A DNA stretch of 64,000 nucleotides from the NCBI GenBank assembly GCA_039090855.1, contig CM077002.1:87672194-87736193 (forward strand), in the 5' to 3' direction. The translations under genes were made by a program, and so were the position numbers. The notes under the pieces are model-generated. The model worked only from the letters and a program-made list of their open reading frames with translations, was not told where the DNA came from and did not search any database. The DNA is from Macrothele yani. Its lineage: Eukaryota; Arthropoda; Arachnida; Araneae; Macrothelidae. This document shows positions 46,545 through 57,736 of this stretch, in pieces (the first letter of the stretch is position 1; every line of letters begins with the position of its first letter).

Positions 46545-47540
46545 GGGTGTCTGAATTTTTTGGATGTTTACTGCAGCTAACAAACGCAAGATCTTCTAAG
46601 CTATAGTTATACAGTATATGAATGCCTAATTGTACCTGGGATCGCACCAACCATTCAGCATTGCAATTACACATCTCTTGAATTAAATGGGTAAGTCTGT
46701 TTTTGAAATGGCAGGAACCAGTTCTTACTCTGGCGCTTTGAAATTCACATCAGGCCCAGTGCCTAAACAAATATCTTGAGTTTTCTGTACCACGCACAGG
46801 CATTATGCATGAAGAAGACGGGTGAAAGCACAGACGTCAAGGAAACGCCGATATATTGTTTCTAACCTCGGCAAAAGCACCATCCAGAACGCCACAGAGT
46901 GTGAGAGTCAAGCGATTTTGTTACTCTTATAGTTCGACAATAGTTCTCGCAACAAAAGCACGCACATTCGTCTGAGATCGTTTATCTTTTATGTGAGAAA
47001 TCACCAAGAATGACCTGTTCTTTGTGCACAACAAGTAGTATATACTCACCGCTTAATTTGAGTTCGAGTTCTTTTGTTCAGTTATTTATTTCTCAGATGT
47101 ATTTAATGGGTTTTCTGATCTCGAGTAAGACACATTCGGGCTTGGAATAAAAAAATAAAAGAACGCACAGAAGGAAGGAGAGAGACCCCTTCTCCACCGT
47201 GGTTATTGCTTTAAAGGATTCTTTAACGATCTTCTTTAAGGAGAAAAACAGAGCGTTGAATTAAGTTTTCAGTATATTTGTGCGTAATCAATTTTCAAAA
47301 TTGTACTTGAAGAGTTTTCTAGGAAACTGAGAAGCATGGTGATGGTATCCAGAAAATCGTAAAAAAAAATCTACCACATGGCTTTAGAACGTTTCCTGGG
47401 TGGACCCCCTCACTGAGGGGGACCACGGAATTCGAGAGGGGGTCCGAACCCCCGGATCCCCCACCCTCCGCCGCCCGTGGACAGATGGATTGTTGTTGGA
47501 CAATCCGTCTGTCCATGAAATTTTCCATACATCCCTGCCC
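46545..47540. other. No gene seen; small hairpins
   Basis: Unassigned. At 47400-47535 GC-rich sequence holds two inverted repeats: CCCCCTCACTGAGGGGG at about 47406-47422 and GGACAGATGGATTG/CAATCCGTCTGTCC at 47479-47514. A terminal-looking CAGGGATGTATGG (minus strand, 47525-47537) has no partner that I could find. It may be the end of another transposon. Confidence 0.5.
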
Positions 47541-47560
47541 TAGATTTTTCCATCAAGAAC

Positions 47561-47806
47561 AACCTTAGAAAGTTCGGCTTTGATGTCGGTGTAAAGCCTC
47601 TGAGGTCTTTGTCAGTTATCCTAAGACAGAACAGAGATCCAACCGTGCTACTCTCAGACGCAGGAGTCTACTCAATCTCTCTGCTCTATCAAGATCGCTC
47701 TATTAAACATTTCATTGGCATGACAAAAAGATCATTCAGATTGAGAATTAACGAGCTTGAGCGTGACATTAAGAACCAAAAGCTTAGCTTACAACAGCTC
47801 TAACAA
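47561..47806 (+). pseudogene. GIY-YIG endonuclease of a Penelope-like element, truncated
   Basis: Frame-continuous translation: NLRKFGFDVGVKPLRS and SVILRQNRDPTVLLSDAGVY, then the GIY-like GVYSISL, the YIG-like HFIGMT and the helix RSFRLRINELERDIK. This is the order seen at the C-terminus of Penelope-like polyproteins, where the endonuclease follows the RT. The usual Cys pair and His of the CCHH variant are mostly absent, and a stop follows LSLQQL. Further out-of-frame remnants run to about 47940. Confidence 0.78.
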
Positions 47807-48124
47807 AGGAAGTTGCGAACCATGGCGCCATTCCTCAATGGGACGACCTCAAGAAATTAGTCCCATATATAGACCCAAGAACCATCGCCTTCAGGGAATC
47901 CATGGAAATACTAACACTCGAAAGCGCTTGCAATTCTGATCTTTCCACGGATCTACCAGCTGTCTGGCGTGCCCTCCTAGATATACATCCACGAACGTGA
48001 TCACCTCACTTGTCGTCTATTGTTTGACATCACGTGCTCATAACGTACTAATTATGTGTTTTTCCTGCTTGTTTTAGTTTAAATTTTCTCAGTATGATTC
48101 TGTACTCAACCTTGTAAACATTAG

Positions 48125-48172
48125 CCTGATGAAACCGCCCATGTTCGGCGGTGAAAGCTAGCGTTCTAGTTT
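48125..48172 (+). ncRNA. Hammerhead-ribozyme-like core in the Penelope 3' region
   Basis: CCTGATGA, then a stem ACCGCC/GGCGGT with loop CATGTTC, then GAAA, then AGCTAG/CTAGTT around CGTT. The order CUGANGA-stem II-GAAA-stem III is that of a hammerhead. Such motifs are known in Penelope-like elements. There is one extra A before stem II and a U-rich cleavage position. TAGC before the core could compete by pairing with GCTA after it. Activity is unknown. Confidence 0.55.
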
Positions 48173-48410
48173 TTTTAGTTTGTACTCTTATGCCAATTAA
48201 ACGGGAATCGGCACGTTTGTGTTGTAAATAAATTTTGTGTTGATTACTGCATTAGTAACTAGAATTGAAAAGTAAGTCATTGTTAAAAATTGTTTGTCAC
48301 AATTTTTTTTATGTTTATAAAATAAAGTGGTATTTTAATTATTGCATTTTTGTCCGACTGGGGGCCCGGGGCAATTGCCCCCACCTATAAATCCGCCTCT
48401 GTGTTCAACC

Positions 48411-48700
48411 CATTTGTTGCCGCACTTACAGAACAACAGCGCCCATATGCTTTCCTTCAGCAGGGTACTGCGCGGAACAGTATACGTGTTGTGCATGAAG
48501 TGTTTGGGGAGGACAAAACTGTATCGAAAGGACTATGGCCACCCAGATCACCCGATCTCTCCTCCTGTGACTTTTATTCGGGGGGGGGGGGCATTGAAAG
48601 GGAAAGAGTACGCAATTAATCCGCACACACTTGATGAATTAAATGTGAACGTTACGGATGCCATAGCCCACATTACTGTCAATGAGTTGTAACGCGTTAC
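48411..48700 (+). pseudogene. mariner-1 transposase, C-terminal half
   Basis: Resumes exactly after the hAT-A duplication with NPFVAALTEQQRPYAFLQQG. The second catalytic region reads LQQGTARNS, where related proteins have Q-D-G-A-T-A-H, so the Asp is lost. Then VVHEVFGEDKTVSKGLWPPR and SPDLSSCDFY with the third Asp. An expanded G-run at 48581-48591 shifts the frame; KGKEYAINPHTLDELNVNVT follows. The protein stops near 48690. Confidence 0.87.
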
Positions 48701-48876
48701 GAACAACATGTTCCGTCGTATGCAGCTGTGTCCTGATGTCGGAGGACAGCAATTATAAACGCAGGTAAATTACTCCTGTTTTCTGTCATTTTAAATATTC
48801 TTTACTATGTACAGTAACATTGCCTGACTGTTGTCGTATATTATACTCGGGCCTCTTTTATATGGCACACCCTGTA

Positions 48877-50380
48877 TATATTCTGTATGCTCTGAGGCAG
48901 TAGAGTAACTGCCACTCCCGCAGTTGCGGGGGACGCAGTAACGAAGGGACGTACTGCAGCTGCCAGTTACAGATATATAAAAAAATTGGAATACGCACAA
49001 TAATTAACCCAAATATTCATATTTTGCTTTAAGGTGCATTTAGCTTTGCCTAAATAAATCCCTGGTTTCACTTTTAAATCACTAAATGTCCTACAGATTG
49101 AAAGTGTTTGGCTTTTTGACTTCGGGTTGTAACGCGATTGCTCTGAAATCGGTTATAAATAATACGATCGCTCTCCAATAGTCCTCTCTCTGCGCAGCTA
49201 AGGAAAAGCGCGTGGCCATCTGCCATGAAAATTTTTAACATCAGTAAAAGTGTCATTAGGATGTAAACATAGCCACACATCCACAACAGAGTCCTCTGAT
49301 GCGAAATCAACAAATTTTAATTTTTTAGATTGTATCAGGCTTGTGTTACTCAGAATTTAATCTTGAAAAATATATAGAAAGAGAAGACAGAATCCCAAAT
49401 TTAGATGGTGTTTCACTGTTTTGTCATGAAGTTGGTTGTATTTGTCCAAAACTCAGGATTATATACAGGATTGGCATTATTTTTAAAAAGTTGTGTTAAT
49501 AAATAAAATTACAATTTTTCATGTTTATTTTTTTAAATGCTATTTTTTTATAAACTCAGAAACTGATGTCTTTGACGTATAATTGAAGCTAGCTATATTA
49601 TTTGCACTGCTTGAAGAGGTAGAACTACTTGATCTCCATAATCAACTTTGAGCTTGTATTTCTAAGTTTACTTGGCTTTTGGGATTTACAAACTTAAAAA
49701 AAAATAGTAAAATATCCCTTTTCAGCCCATAGGAACTTAAAGTAAGCAAGGTGTTAAATATCTTAAAATTGCTTAAATAAAGGGATAGCATATAGGTTTA
49801 TCCCGGAAAGTAATGTTTATTTTGTTTCTCTGACTGTTAATGTTTTTAAAAACAACATTTCTTTCATGCTGCATCAGTCAGTTCTAATTTTAAGCTTCTA
49901 AAACAATGATAAAAAAATAAAAATATTCTTTAGTGGCTCACACTCTTTTCAGCACATAATTATTGAACAGTATAAAAAAATAAAGGAAGGAATTAGACAT
50001 TTTTTAATGCATAATATATATTTCAAGTTCCCAACTGTTCACAGGGTTTAACACTAGTATGAATGAACAGTTGCTTCCATAGATCATTTTTTCGTGAAAA
50101 CCTCATTTGGTACGGCCGTAGCCAATGGACGGCCCAGCCAAGCAACGCCCGACTTGCATTTCCTTTTGCCCATCCAGCGCATGTACGTGTACGGACAAAA
50201 AAATGTAACTTTCTTTCCCTTGCCTGACCTCAAATATCAGCTGCTCCTTTCAAATTATCTGTCTGAATATACAGGCCGGCTTTTGGTATATTGGGCACAT
50301 ATGGGTCTTCTACCCAGTGTGATTCAGCAAATGAATTGTTAGGCTACTTTAAAGAGGTTTTTTTCTTTCGTTGTTGTTGC
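48877..50380. other. No gene seen
   Basis: Sequence outside mariner-1, therefore older genomic DNA of this locus. It is AT-rich. A short ORF at 50094-50342 is unlike its AT-rich surroundings but shows no recognised domain. I do not call it a gene. Confidence 0.5.
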
Positions 50381-50500
50381 ATGTTAAAGTTCACGGGCCC
50401 TTTTCCAGTAGCGCAGTATGTATCGGCAAATGCATTGGTAAATTAATAAATTATTTTTCTGCTAACAAGATTGTCTACCATTTCATGCTCATGTCATACC
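50381..50500 (+). repeat. Flank repeat, left copy
   Basis: About 115 bp (CATGTTAAAGTTCACGGGCC ... TTAATAAATTATTTTTCTGC ... CAAGATTGTCTACCAT) recur at 59405-59520 just beyond the other side of the satellite array. They differ by about 15%. Confidence 0.8.
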
Positions 50501-50567
50501 TTAATTAAAAAAGATCATTCAAGCATGAAATTAGTCTTTTTAATTAAGCATAATATATACTGTTCTG

Positions 50568-51330
50568 CATATATTTAGCATGGATGTACTATTTCTTCAG
50601 TTAATGAAGGGTTGCAAGGATTAGACTTATATTGTAAAAGTTACATATTATATTGAAATTGGTCTTTTTAACAAAGCATATGTACCATACTTCACATATT
50701 TAACACGGATGTACTATTTCTTCAGTTTATGAAGGGTTGCTAGCTATATTTATATTGTAAAAGTTGTATATTATATTGTAATTTGTCTTTTTAACTGAGA
50801 ATAATATGTACTATGCTGGATGTACTATTCTTCAGTTTATGAAGTGTTGCAAGAGTTCAGATTTATATTGTAAAAGTTGTATATCATATTGAAATTGGTC
50901 TTTTTAACAAAGTATATGTACCATACTTCACATATTTAACACGGATGTATTATTTCTTCAGTTTATGAAGGGTTGCTAGCTATATTTATATTGTAAAAGT
51001 TGTATATTATATTGTAATTTGTCTTTTTAACTGAGAATAATATGTACTATGCTGGATGTACTATTCTTCAGTTTATGAAGTGTTGCAAGAGTTCAGATTT
51101 ATATTGTAAAAGTTGTATATCATATTGAAATTGGTCTTTTTAACAAAGTATATGTACCGTACTACACATATTTAGCACGGGTGTACTATTTCTTCAGTTT
51201 ATGAAGGGTTGCTAGTCATATTTATATTGTAAAAGTTATATATTATATTTTGAAAGTTGTATATTATATTTTAATTGGTGTTTTGAACTAAGCATAATAT
51301 TTACTATACTGAACATAGTTAGCATGGATG
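50568..51330 (+). repeat. Satellite array, 110-125-bp units with 235-bp dimers
   Basis: Units share TTTAGCATGGATGTACTATT, TCTTCAGTTTATGAAGGGTT and TATATTGTAAAAGTT, ending TTTTTAACWRAGYATAATATG. They start near 50568, 50692, 50818, 50928, 51052, 51161 and 51300. Two successive dimers (about 50692-50927 and 50928-51160) are almost identical, showing a higher-order repeat. The array is interrupted at 51330 by the I-clade LINE and resumes at 57633 and 59283. Confidence 0.9.
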
Positions 51331-51598
51331 GTTGGTTGGTTGATTAGTTTTTATGGCGCAAGGGCCATGCCCGGCCAAAGAGCGCCAATCACAAGACAAG
51401 ACAAGACACAGGACAGACAAACAGTATTAAAAATAAGGTAGAACACTTAAAATCTGGCTGATTAAGTAAAAGTGAAAAATGAGAGTAATGGAAATGCTAA
51501 AAGGCAATGAAACAAACAGCATTAAAAACATGATACAATGTTTAAAATTCGGCTGATTCATTAAAACTGAAAAATGAGGATGATGGAAGAGCTAAAAT

Positions 51599-54500
51599 CT
51601 AAATGCGTTTAAAAAAGTCAATTTCTTTTAAAAAGGAAAACACAGCGGCAGTATCGCAGTGGTCATCCAGGACCCGCTGCAGAGTAGCCGCGTCCTCGGT
51701 CAACAAATGAGAATGAAAATAGTGAAAACGTACACCACGGAAACGAACACAGCTACACAAAAGATGAATGACGGTGAGTCGGCAATTGCACGTCTCACAC
51801 ATCGGTGCAGTGTCGCCACACAGCAAAAAGTGGTGAGTGAAACGACAATGCCCAATGCGGAGACGCGCAAGCACCACTTCCTCCCTGCGGTTCCGACGAG
51901 ATGAGGAGTTCCAGATTTCGAGATACGATGCAGTTTATTTTCCACCTGTTGGTCCCACAGACCCTGCGACGTTCGCTTGATATGATCACGAACAAGAAAT
52001 CGAAAATCGCGATGAAAGAGTGGCAAGGGTGTGACGACCAAAGAGGAAGCAGGTCTAGTGGCCGCATCAGCGCACTCCTTACCCGAGATTCCAACATGCC
52101 CAGGAATCCAGAAGAATTGAATCTGGACACCGACCTCGAGCAAGGAACGAAGAGCCGCCCCGGTGGCGCAGTGGTCTAAGGCGCTGGCCGCTGATCATTC
52201 GTCCGTAAGGGGTCCGGGTTTGAATCCCGGTTAGGGCATGGGTGTTGTGTTTGTCTTACGGCACTGGCTCTCTCCCTCCTTCCCTAGAACCAGTGACCCT
52301 AAATTAGGGACGGGCGACTACTTATAGCCCGTTGAGTTGCTCACGGTGGTCGTTAAACCTAAAAAAAAAAAAAAAAAAAAAAAAAAGGAACGAAGAAGCC
52401 TTTGTACGTTCAAAAGAATAGGATGATTACAATAGTCCAGCAATGACAAAGACTGCAGGACACTTAAGGAATCCGTATAGACCATAGCACTATGATGAGA
52501 ACTCGACTGAACATGAAGAAGTGCAAGATACACAGCATGCATCTCCGCCGAAAACACCGTGGCCTCAGCTGGAATCCGCGATACTGACACGTCATCAACA
52601 CAGACAGCTGCGGATCCAACGACTCCATGCATCTTGGAGCCATCAGTGAAAATGGGAGTGTATTCAGTTTTGAGGGCACGGTGATCAGCGAAGAGCGGCT
52701 GGTACACTGACGCAAGGGTTGAGGATTTGTTGAAAGACGTAAAGGTGGTATCAACCATGACACCAAGTGGGTGCCAAGGAGGAACCCCAAAGCCCCTGGT
52801 CGCTGCAACAATTGGCAAGTCGAGCCCTGCAACACGAGCTACTGCCGCCATACGAAGACCGAAGGTTGGAATGCACGAGGGCCGGTTCTCAAATAAACGA
52901 GCATGCTGAGGATGGAAAACTGCACCGTACAAAGGATGATCTGGAAGAGACCGAAGTTTTCAGTAAAAGTGAACAGACAGCTGCAGACGGCGTAATTCAA
53001 GCGACAGTTCGTTCGCATCAGCGTAATGGCTGGGAATCGGAGATGTTCGAAATGCTCCCGTACAAAGACGCAGCGCCTGATGATGAACAGCGTCCAAAGG
53101 CCGGAGAACGGAAGGACGAGCCGAGCCATACACGACACAGCCATAATCCAGTTTCGATCGAATTAAGGAGTGGTAAATGCGAAACAAAGAAATCCTGTCT
53201 GCGCCCCACGAAACTCTCGAAAGGATTTTTAGAATAGAAAGAGCACGCAGACAGGAAATCTTGAGCAGCCGAACGTGCGCACGGTCGACGGTCAGTCCAA
53301 GGAACTTGGTCTCCGGCAAAACTGGAATGGCTGCACGGTCTAAATACAGCTCGGGGTCAGGATGGAGGCCACGCCTCCGGCAGAAATGAACACACGCTGT
53401 CTTGTCGGGATAAAGAACGAAACCATTGCTATTCGCCGCTTTAAAAATCTGATTAATTGCAGACTGCAACTGCCTTTCAATAAAACGCATGCTCGATGAC
53501 GAGCAGAAGATGTGCAAGTCATCGACATACACAGTAGCCGAAACCGCAGGAGGAAGATTTGTGAGGAGACAATTAATGCGCAGGATGAACAATGTGACAG
53601 ATAAAATGCAACCTTGAGGAACACCTTGTTCTTGATGGAATGTTGCCGATAGCGTCGTACCCAGGCGCACCTGGAACACCCGATTGCGAAGAAAATTTAC
53701 AATAAATGTCGAAAGATTTCCTCGCAATCCGCATGCGTGGAGGTCACGGACTGCAGGACTATGATCGTGCCGCCACGTACGATCATAGGCTTTCTCGATG
53801 TCAAAGAATACAGAAACCAGGTGCTGCCTACGCACGAACGCCTCACGCACAAATGTCTCAAGATGCAGGAGATGATCGTGAGGTGAACGATGACGCCGAA
53901 AACCGCTTTGTGATGGTGAAAGTAATTGATGTTCTAAAAAATGAATTAATCGTGAGTTAACCATGCGTTCGAGAACTTTACACAGACAGCTAGTGAGAGC
54001 AATTGGGCGATAACTAGAGGGAGACTTAGGATCCTTGCCAGGCTTCGGAAAAGGTAGAACAAAAGCCTTTCGCCAAGACTCCGGGAAACTGTGCTCTAAC
54101 CAGATGCGATTGTATAAGATTAAATGGTTCTTGAGAGACGACTGCAAGAGATGACGGATCATGTCGTAGTGAATGTCATCGGGACCGATAGAAGTAGCCC
54201 CGGACCGATGCAGAGCCACCCGAAGTTCACACATGCTGAAGGGAAAGTTATAACCAGTGTCGGTATACGGCGCAAAAGAGATTCTCTGGCGTTCCGCGGT
54301 GGATTGAATCCTATGAAAGAAGGACGGATACGCCAGATCACTCGAAACGGAGGCAAACGCCTCCCCCAAACAATCTGCAATCTCCCCGACTTCAGCATAT
54401 GTGCAGCCGTTACTCTCGAGAATGGCAATCTGGTGAGAGCTGTAGTTACCCCGGATCTTACGAATCTTGTTCCACACACTTTTCGAACTGGCACGTGAAG

Positions 54501-55536
54501 TGAGAGATGACACATACTGGATCCAAGACTCCCTCTTGCTACGTCGACGCACCAACCGAGCATAGGATTTAGCTCGTTTAAAAGCAACGAGATTAGCATC
54601 GGTTGGATAACGCCGAAAAGTAGATCAGGCCTTGTGTTGAGCTCTCCTAGCTGCTGCGCATTCAGGGTTCCACCAAGGTTTCGGAATTCTGGGGAGCTTC
54701 GCAGATGTTTTAGGAATTGAAATATCAGCTGCCTGAAGAATACAAGTTGTGACTTCAAGTACAGCTGCGTCGATTGACTCTTCGGTCACCATTTCCGAAG
54801 ATATCACCGCGGACGAGGTGAAGACCTCCCATCTGGCACGATCCATCCTCCATCGAGGTGGGCGGGAGGCAGAAGATGGCACGTTTGCATGGTGCCAGAG
54901 AACGATTGGGAAGTGGTCGCTCCCGTGGAGATCCTTAAACACCGTCCATGACCAGTCAGCAATAATCGATGGTGAACCCAAGATCAAATCGATCGCACTG
55001 AAGGATCTTGTCGGCTCATGGAAGTAAGTGTCAGCACCGGTGTTTAAAAGGCACACAGAGGCCGAGCACAGAAGACACTCTATGCGACGACCTCTCGCGC
55101 TGGCGCCGACACTACCCCACAAAGGATGATGAGCATTAAAGTCACCCAAAAGAAGGAAGGGTGAAGGCAGCTGATCAATCAAGCTCTCCAGAACAGAGAC
55201 GCTAACATTCTCATCCGGTGGCAGATAGACACTGCAAACAGTAAGAGGCACAGGCATAGAAATACGAACCGCCACGGCCTGCGCAGTTGTGGAAACCGCG
55301 ACGGAAGATACCGGAACCCTGTGAGGGACGAGAATAGCGAAACCCCCACAGGCTATATTTCCAGACAAGTTATCTGTCCGAAATGCACTGTAGCCTCGAA
55401 CTGAAAGCAGGTCCAATGGTTTAAGCTTTGTCTCCTGGAGACAAAGGCACACCGGAGAGTACAAATAAAGCAGATGTGTCACGTCATCAAAACTGGTGCG
55501 AAAACCTCGGCAGTTCCACTGAATTATTGAACCCAT
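51599..55536 (-). pseudogene. I-clade ORF2: endonuclease, RT, RNase H, CCHC
   Basis: From the ATG at 55536: AP endonuclease (MGSIIQWNCRGFRTSFDD, LQETKLKP, LLGDFNAHHPLWGS, SDHFPIVLW), with an in-frame TGA at about 54625. Then RT (54555-52960; SYRPIALTSCLCKVLERM, SQSGFRRHRSPHDHLLH, FFDIEKAYDRTW, QGVPQGCILSVTLF, YVDDLHIFC, FLGLTVD) and a second in-frame TGA at about 52960. Then RNase H (IFTDGSKMHGVVGSAAV, AEMHAVYLALLH, YTDSLSVLQSL; after the SINE IQFFWIPGHVGISGKECAD). Finally, after a frameshift near 51880, MCETCNCRLTVIHLLCSC and the end FLKEIDFFKRI. EN-RT-RNase H order marks the I clade. Both TGAs sit where Trp (TGG) is plausible. All catalytic Asp/Glu seen are intact. Confidence 0.9.
52154..52384 (+). 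mobile_element. SINE-1, copy 5, in the RNase H region of the I-clade LINE
   Basis: Head GCCGCCCCGGTGGCGCAGTG, box B GGGTTTGAATCCCGG, ~25-bp A-run. Duplication AAGGAACGAAGA (52142-52153 and about 52385-52396). It is antisense to ORF2 and younger than the LINE. Confidence 0.93.
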
Positions 55537-55601
55537 TGGTAAAAATGAAATGAAAAAGGAAATGGTTAAACTTGGTCAGCCTCCATTTCCTCTGATGAGC
55601 G

Positions 55602-56818
55602 TTACCCCAGATTTGAGGGTGTGTGACCAGGGGCCAAGATTGGTGAATGCTTTGTCCCAAGTGTCTTAGCGGGATTCTCTCGTCGTTGATTGTTTGGCTG
55701 AGACTTTGAAGGAGAAGAAATGCTCTTCTTATCCTTGACCTTGGTTTTGGTTTTGGTTTTGGTGTTGGTGTTGGTGTTTTTGCCAGAAGAAGTGGCCTGA
55801 GTTCCCTTGCTGGTGTTGGAGTGAGTCTGCTTCGGTGAAGTGGCGGGTGCCGCTTTCAGACCCCTAGCTCGCGACTGGAGTGCCTCCAATCCGGCTGCGA
55901 TTATTTCGTCCATATTGAATGGACATTTAGGGGGATCTGAATGTCAGTCTGAATGGCAACCGTAGATTTGACAACCACCACTGAAGCGTATAATCGCCGA
56001 TTAGATGTAACAGGAACCACTCTTCTTCTGACCTCAGGATAGGAAATATTTTCCACCGTTTTGAGCCTTTGGATTTCCTTCTCCTCCTTCCACTTGGGAC
56101 AATCTTTGGCTGATGCTGGGTGTGAACCCTTGCAGACCACACAAAACTCGGCCTCGGCCACACATTCTGAAAGTAGATGCTCTGTGGCACCACAGCGTCC
56201 ACACCCAGGAGTACTCCTACATGACTGCTGAGAGTGGCCGTACGACTGGCACCTAAAGCATTTCAACGGGATAGGAATGTATGGTCGTACCTCGAGGTGG
56301 AGATACCCTGCCTTGATGGATGTAGGCAGGGAAGGGCTGTTGAATGTCAAGATGATGTTCCAGGATGGGACAAACTGCCCATTCCTCCTGAAAGAAATAC
56401 GCCGCACACTCGTAACATGTTGGCTCCTCAGTTCTTCGAGAAGTTCATCCTCGGTACATTCAATAAGATCCCGAGAGGAGACAACACCTCGAGATGAATT
56501 TAGGTAACCGTGTGGTGTTATTTTGACCGGAGTCTCGAGCAGCATGTTGGTGTTGATAAGTGTGGAACTGTAGGCCACATTAGACATCTCAACAAGAAGA
56601 TCTCCAGACTGGAGCTTCTTGACACTCTTAGGAGAGCTTGCGATTGATTGAAGTGCTTTATGGATCCAAAATGGACTTTTGGCACTCAAAGGCTTTGAAG
56701 GGTCCAATGAGTGCACAAAAGAATCTAGCATTGGAAACATCAGCAACAAATTTTTTGGCGGAAGGACCTGAACCTTCCTCCATACCTCTTTTAGTTTTGG
56801 GTTCATGGGAAATTTCAT
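55602..56818 (-). pseudogene. I-clade ORF1, gag-like with three CCHC knuckles
   Basis: The long frame 56818-55901 has an N-terminal region (PPKNLLLMFPMLDSFVHSLD; AKSPFWIHKALQSIA), an RRM-like middle (GDLLVEMSNVAYSSTLINTN; GVVSSRDLIECTEDELLEEL) and near residues 190-245 three zinc knuckles: CFRCQSYGHSQQSC, CGRCGATEHLLSEC and CVVCKGSHPASAKDC. It ends in a frame change near 55910. The downstream frame (55913-55602, MDEIIAAGLEALQSRARGL, then a Lys/Thr-rich (KTKTK) tail) is probably the original C-terminus. It would bind the element RNA. It ends about 65 bp before ORF2. Confidence 0.87.
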
Positions 56819-57632
56819 TGAGAGCCATGAAAAAAAATAAAGGATTCATCCGCCGACTTCCCCACCCACAATCGAGCCCTACAAGGGAGAACCGGAGGTC
56901 CGCAAGCCCAAGTGGACGCAGGACACAGCTCTAGGGATAGCAAGCGGATATAGCAAGTTGATAGGGCAGACATGCGCTCAGCGTGCACCCAGACTTTCCT
57001 GTGCCAGGAGAACACCCCTTTGGCATGCCCACCCTATCCCCAGACTCACCCTGTCGTGCGAAACGACAAGCCGTTAGAGGTCTGGGCTCCACTCGACCAC
57101 AGAACTCATTGACTAGGAGTGGGTTAGTTCCTAGCCGCCCGTTTAGGGTGAAGCAGGGGCAAAGAGGAGTGTCGGCCACTGGCGACAACAACACCCAGGC
57201 CACCAGAAACCTCAGCCTCCAGCATCCCCATTTCCACCTTACGGGTCACCGCACACGGCAAACGTGCAGGTAGGTCTAGCTAACCAGCCCGGAAGAACAA
57301 AGAAAGGAACATGAAATGGAGAAGACAGGATAGAAAACGAGAAACTATAATCCAGAGCTGGCGCATAATCACAACCTCAGCAACCTACAACTGAGGCGGG
57401 AGCGTGTCAAGTGAAAAAACAAAAAAACATAAAAAATGTGAAAATTCACATCTAGTACATGTCGGCTCGGGCAGTGGGGACGCCATCCCCCAGCAGCTGG
57501 ATGAACAGCTGTCCCTTCGGTGATGTAATCGTATAAGACGAAATGACAAAATGATCTGTCACAAGGTCTGCTCGGGCAGTGGGGGCGCCGCTCCCCAAGT
57601 AACCGGAAAACCGGTTATCCCCGTGCGGGGTA

Positions 57633-57736
57633 GCATGTATGTACTATTTCTTCAATTTATGAAGGGTTGCAAGGGTTGTAATTTTATTGTAAATTGTATA
57701 TTATATTGTAATTGGTGTTTTTAACTAAGCATAATA
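57633..57736 (+). repeat. Satellite array, middle piece
   Basis: GTACTATTTCTTCAATTTAT and GAAGGGTTGCAAGGGTTGTA continue the unit interrupted at 51330. It ends at the TA target of Tc1-D. Confidence 0.88.

Larger units (their letters stand above)
47541..48250 (+). mobile_element. Penelope-like element, 3' remnant
   Basis: Contains the linker between RT and endonuclease, a GIY-YIG endonuclease remnant and a 3' UTR with a hammerhead-like core. The RT is missing. Flanked on the right by the end of hAT-A. Confidence 0.8.
9304..48402 (-). mobile_element. hAT-A: ZMYM1-like hAT transposon, swollen by nested insertions to 39.1 kb
   Basis: The left end (9304, GGGCGGATTTAGATC) and right end (ending 48402; reverse complement ACAGAGGCGGATTTATAG) are imperfect inverted repeats of the CAGRGGCGGATTTA type. 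A perfect 8-bp duplication GTTCAACC flanks them (9296-9303 and 48403-48410), the size hAT elements make. The transposase is on the minus strand near the left end (9505-10470 and 15704-16410, split by hAT-B). The other ~32 kb (16.6-48.3 kb) are later insertions of other families, listed below. Confidence 0.82.
8417..48874 (+). mobile_element. mariner-1 (Tc1/mariner superfamily), split by a 39-kb insertion
   Basis: The left terminus (8417: CAGGGTGGACCATATAAAAG) and the right terminus (ending 48874; reverse complement CAGGGTGTGCCATATAAAAG) are imperfect inverted repeats of about 25 bp. TA flanks both sides (8415-8416, 48875-48876), as expected for this superfamily. Removing 9304-48402 and one copy of an 8-bp duplication leaves an element of about 1.35 kb with the transposase halves in register. 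This is the outermost and oldest layer of the nested block. Confidence 0.9.
51331..57632 (-). mobile_element. I-clade LINE with RNase H, nearly full length (6.3 kb)
   Basis: Inserted in the satellite. The target words TAGCATGGATG (about 51320-51330) and TAGCATGTATG (about 57628-57638) flank it. The 5' end (right side) has a GC-rich UTR with two similar segments GCTCGGGCAGTGGGG (57468 and 57569). The 3' end (left) finishes in an (AACC)n tail. Two ORFs, gag-like and endonuclease-RT-RNase H, lie on the minus strand. Apart from one SINE, two stops and two frameshifts it is complete, so insertion was fairly recent. Confidence 0.9.

Noticed and set aside
9304..48402. A giant cargo-carrying transposon in which all 39 kb moved together
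   Set aside because: Most of the interior is explained by separately bounded TE insertions with their own TIRs, TSDs or tails. No cargo genes were found.
50094..50342. 82-aa ORF as a host gene exon
   Set aside because: No recognised domain, no neighbouring exon or splice context seen. Kept only as a remark.
52767..53237. Plus-strand ORFs within 51.6-56.9 kb as host genes
   Set aside because: All lie opposite the I-clade ORF1/ORF2 and have no own motifs.
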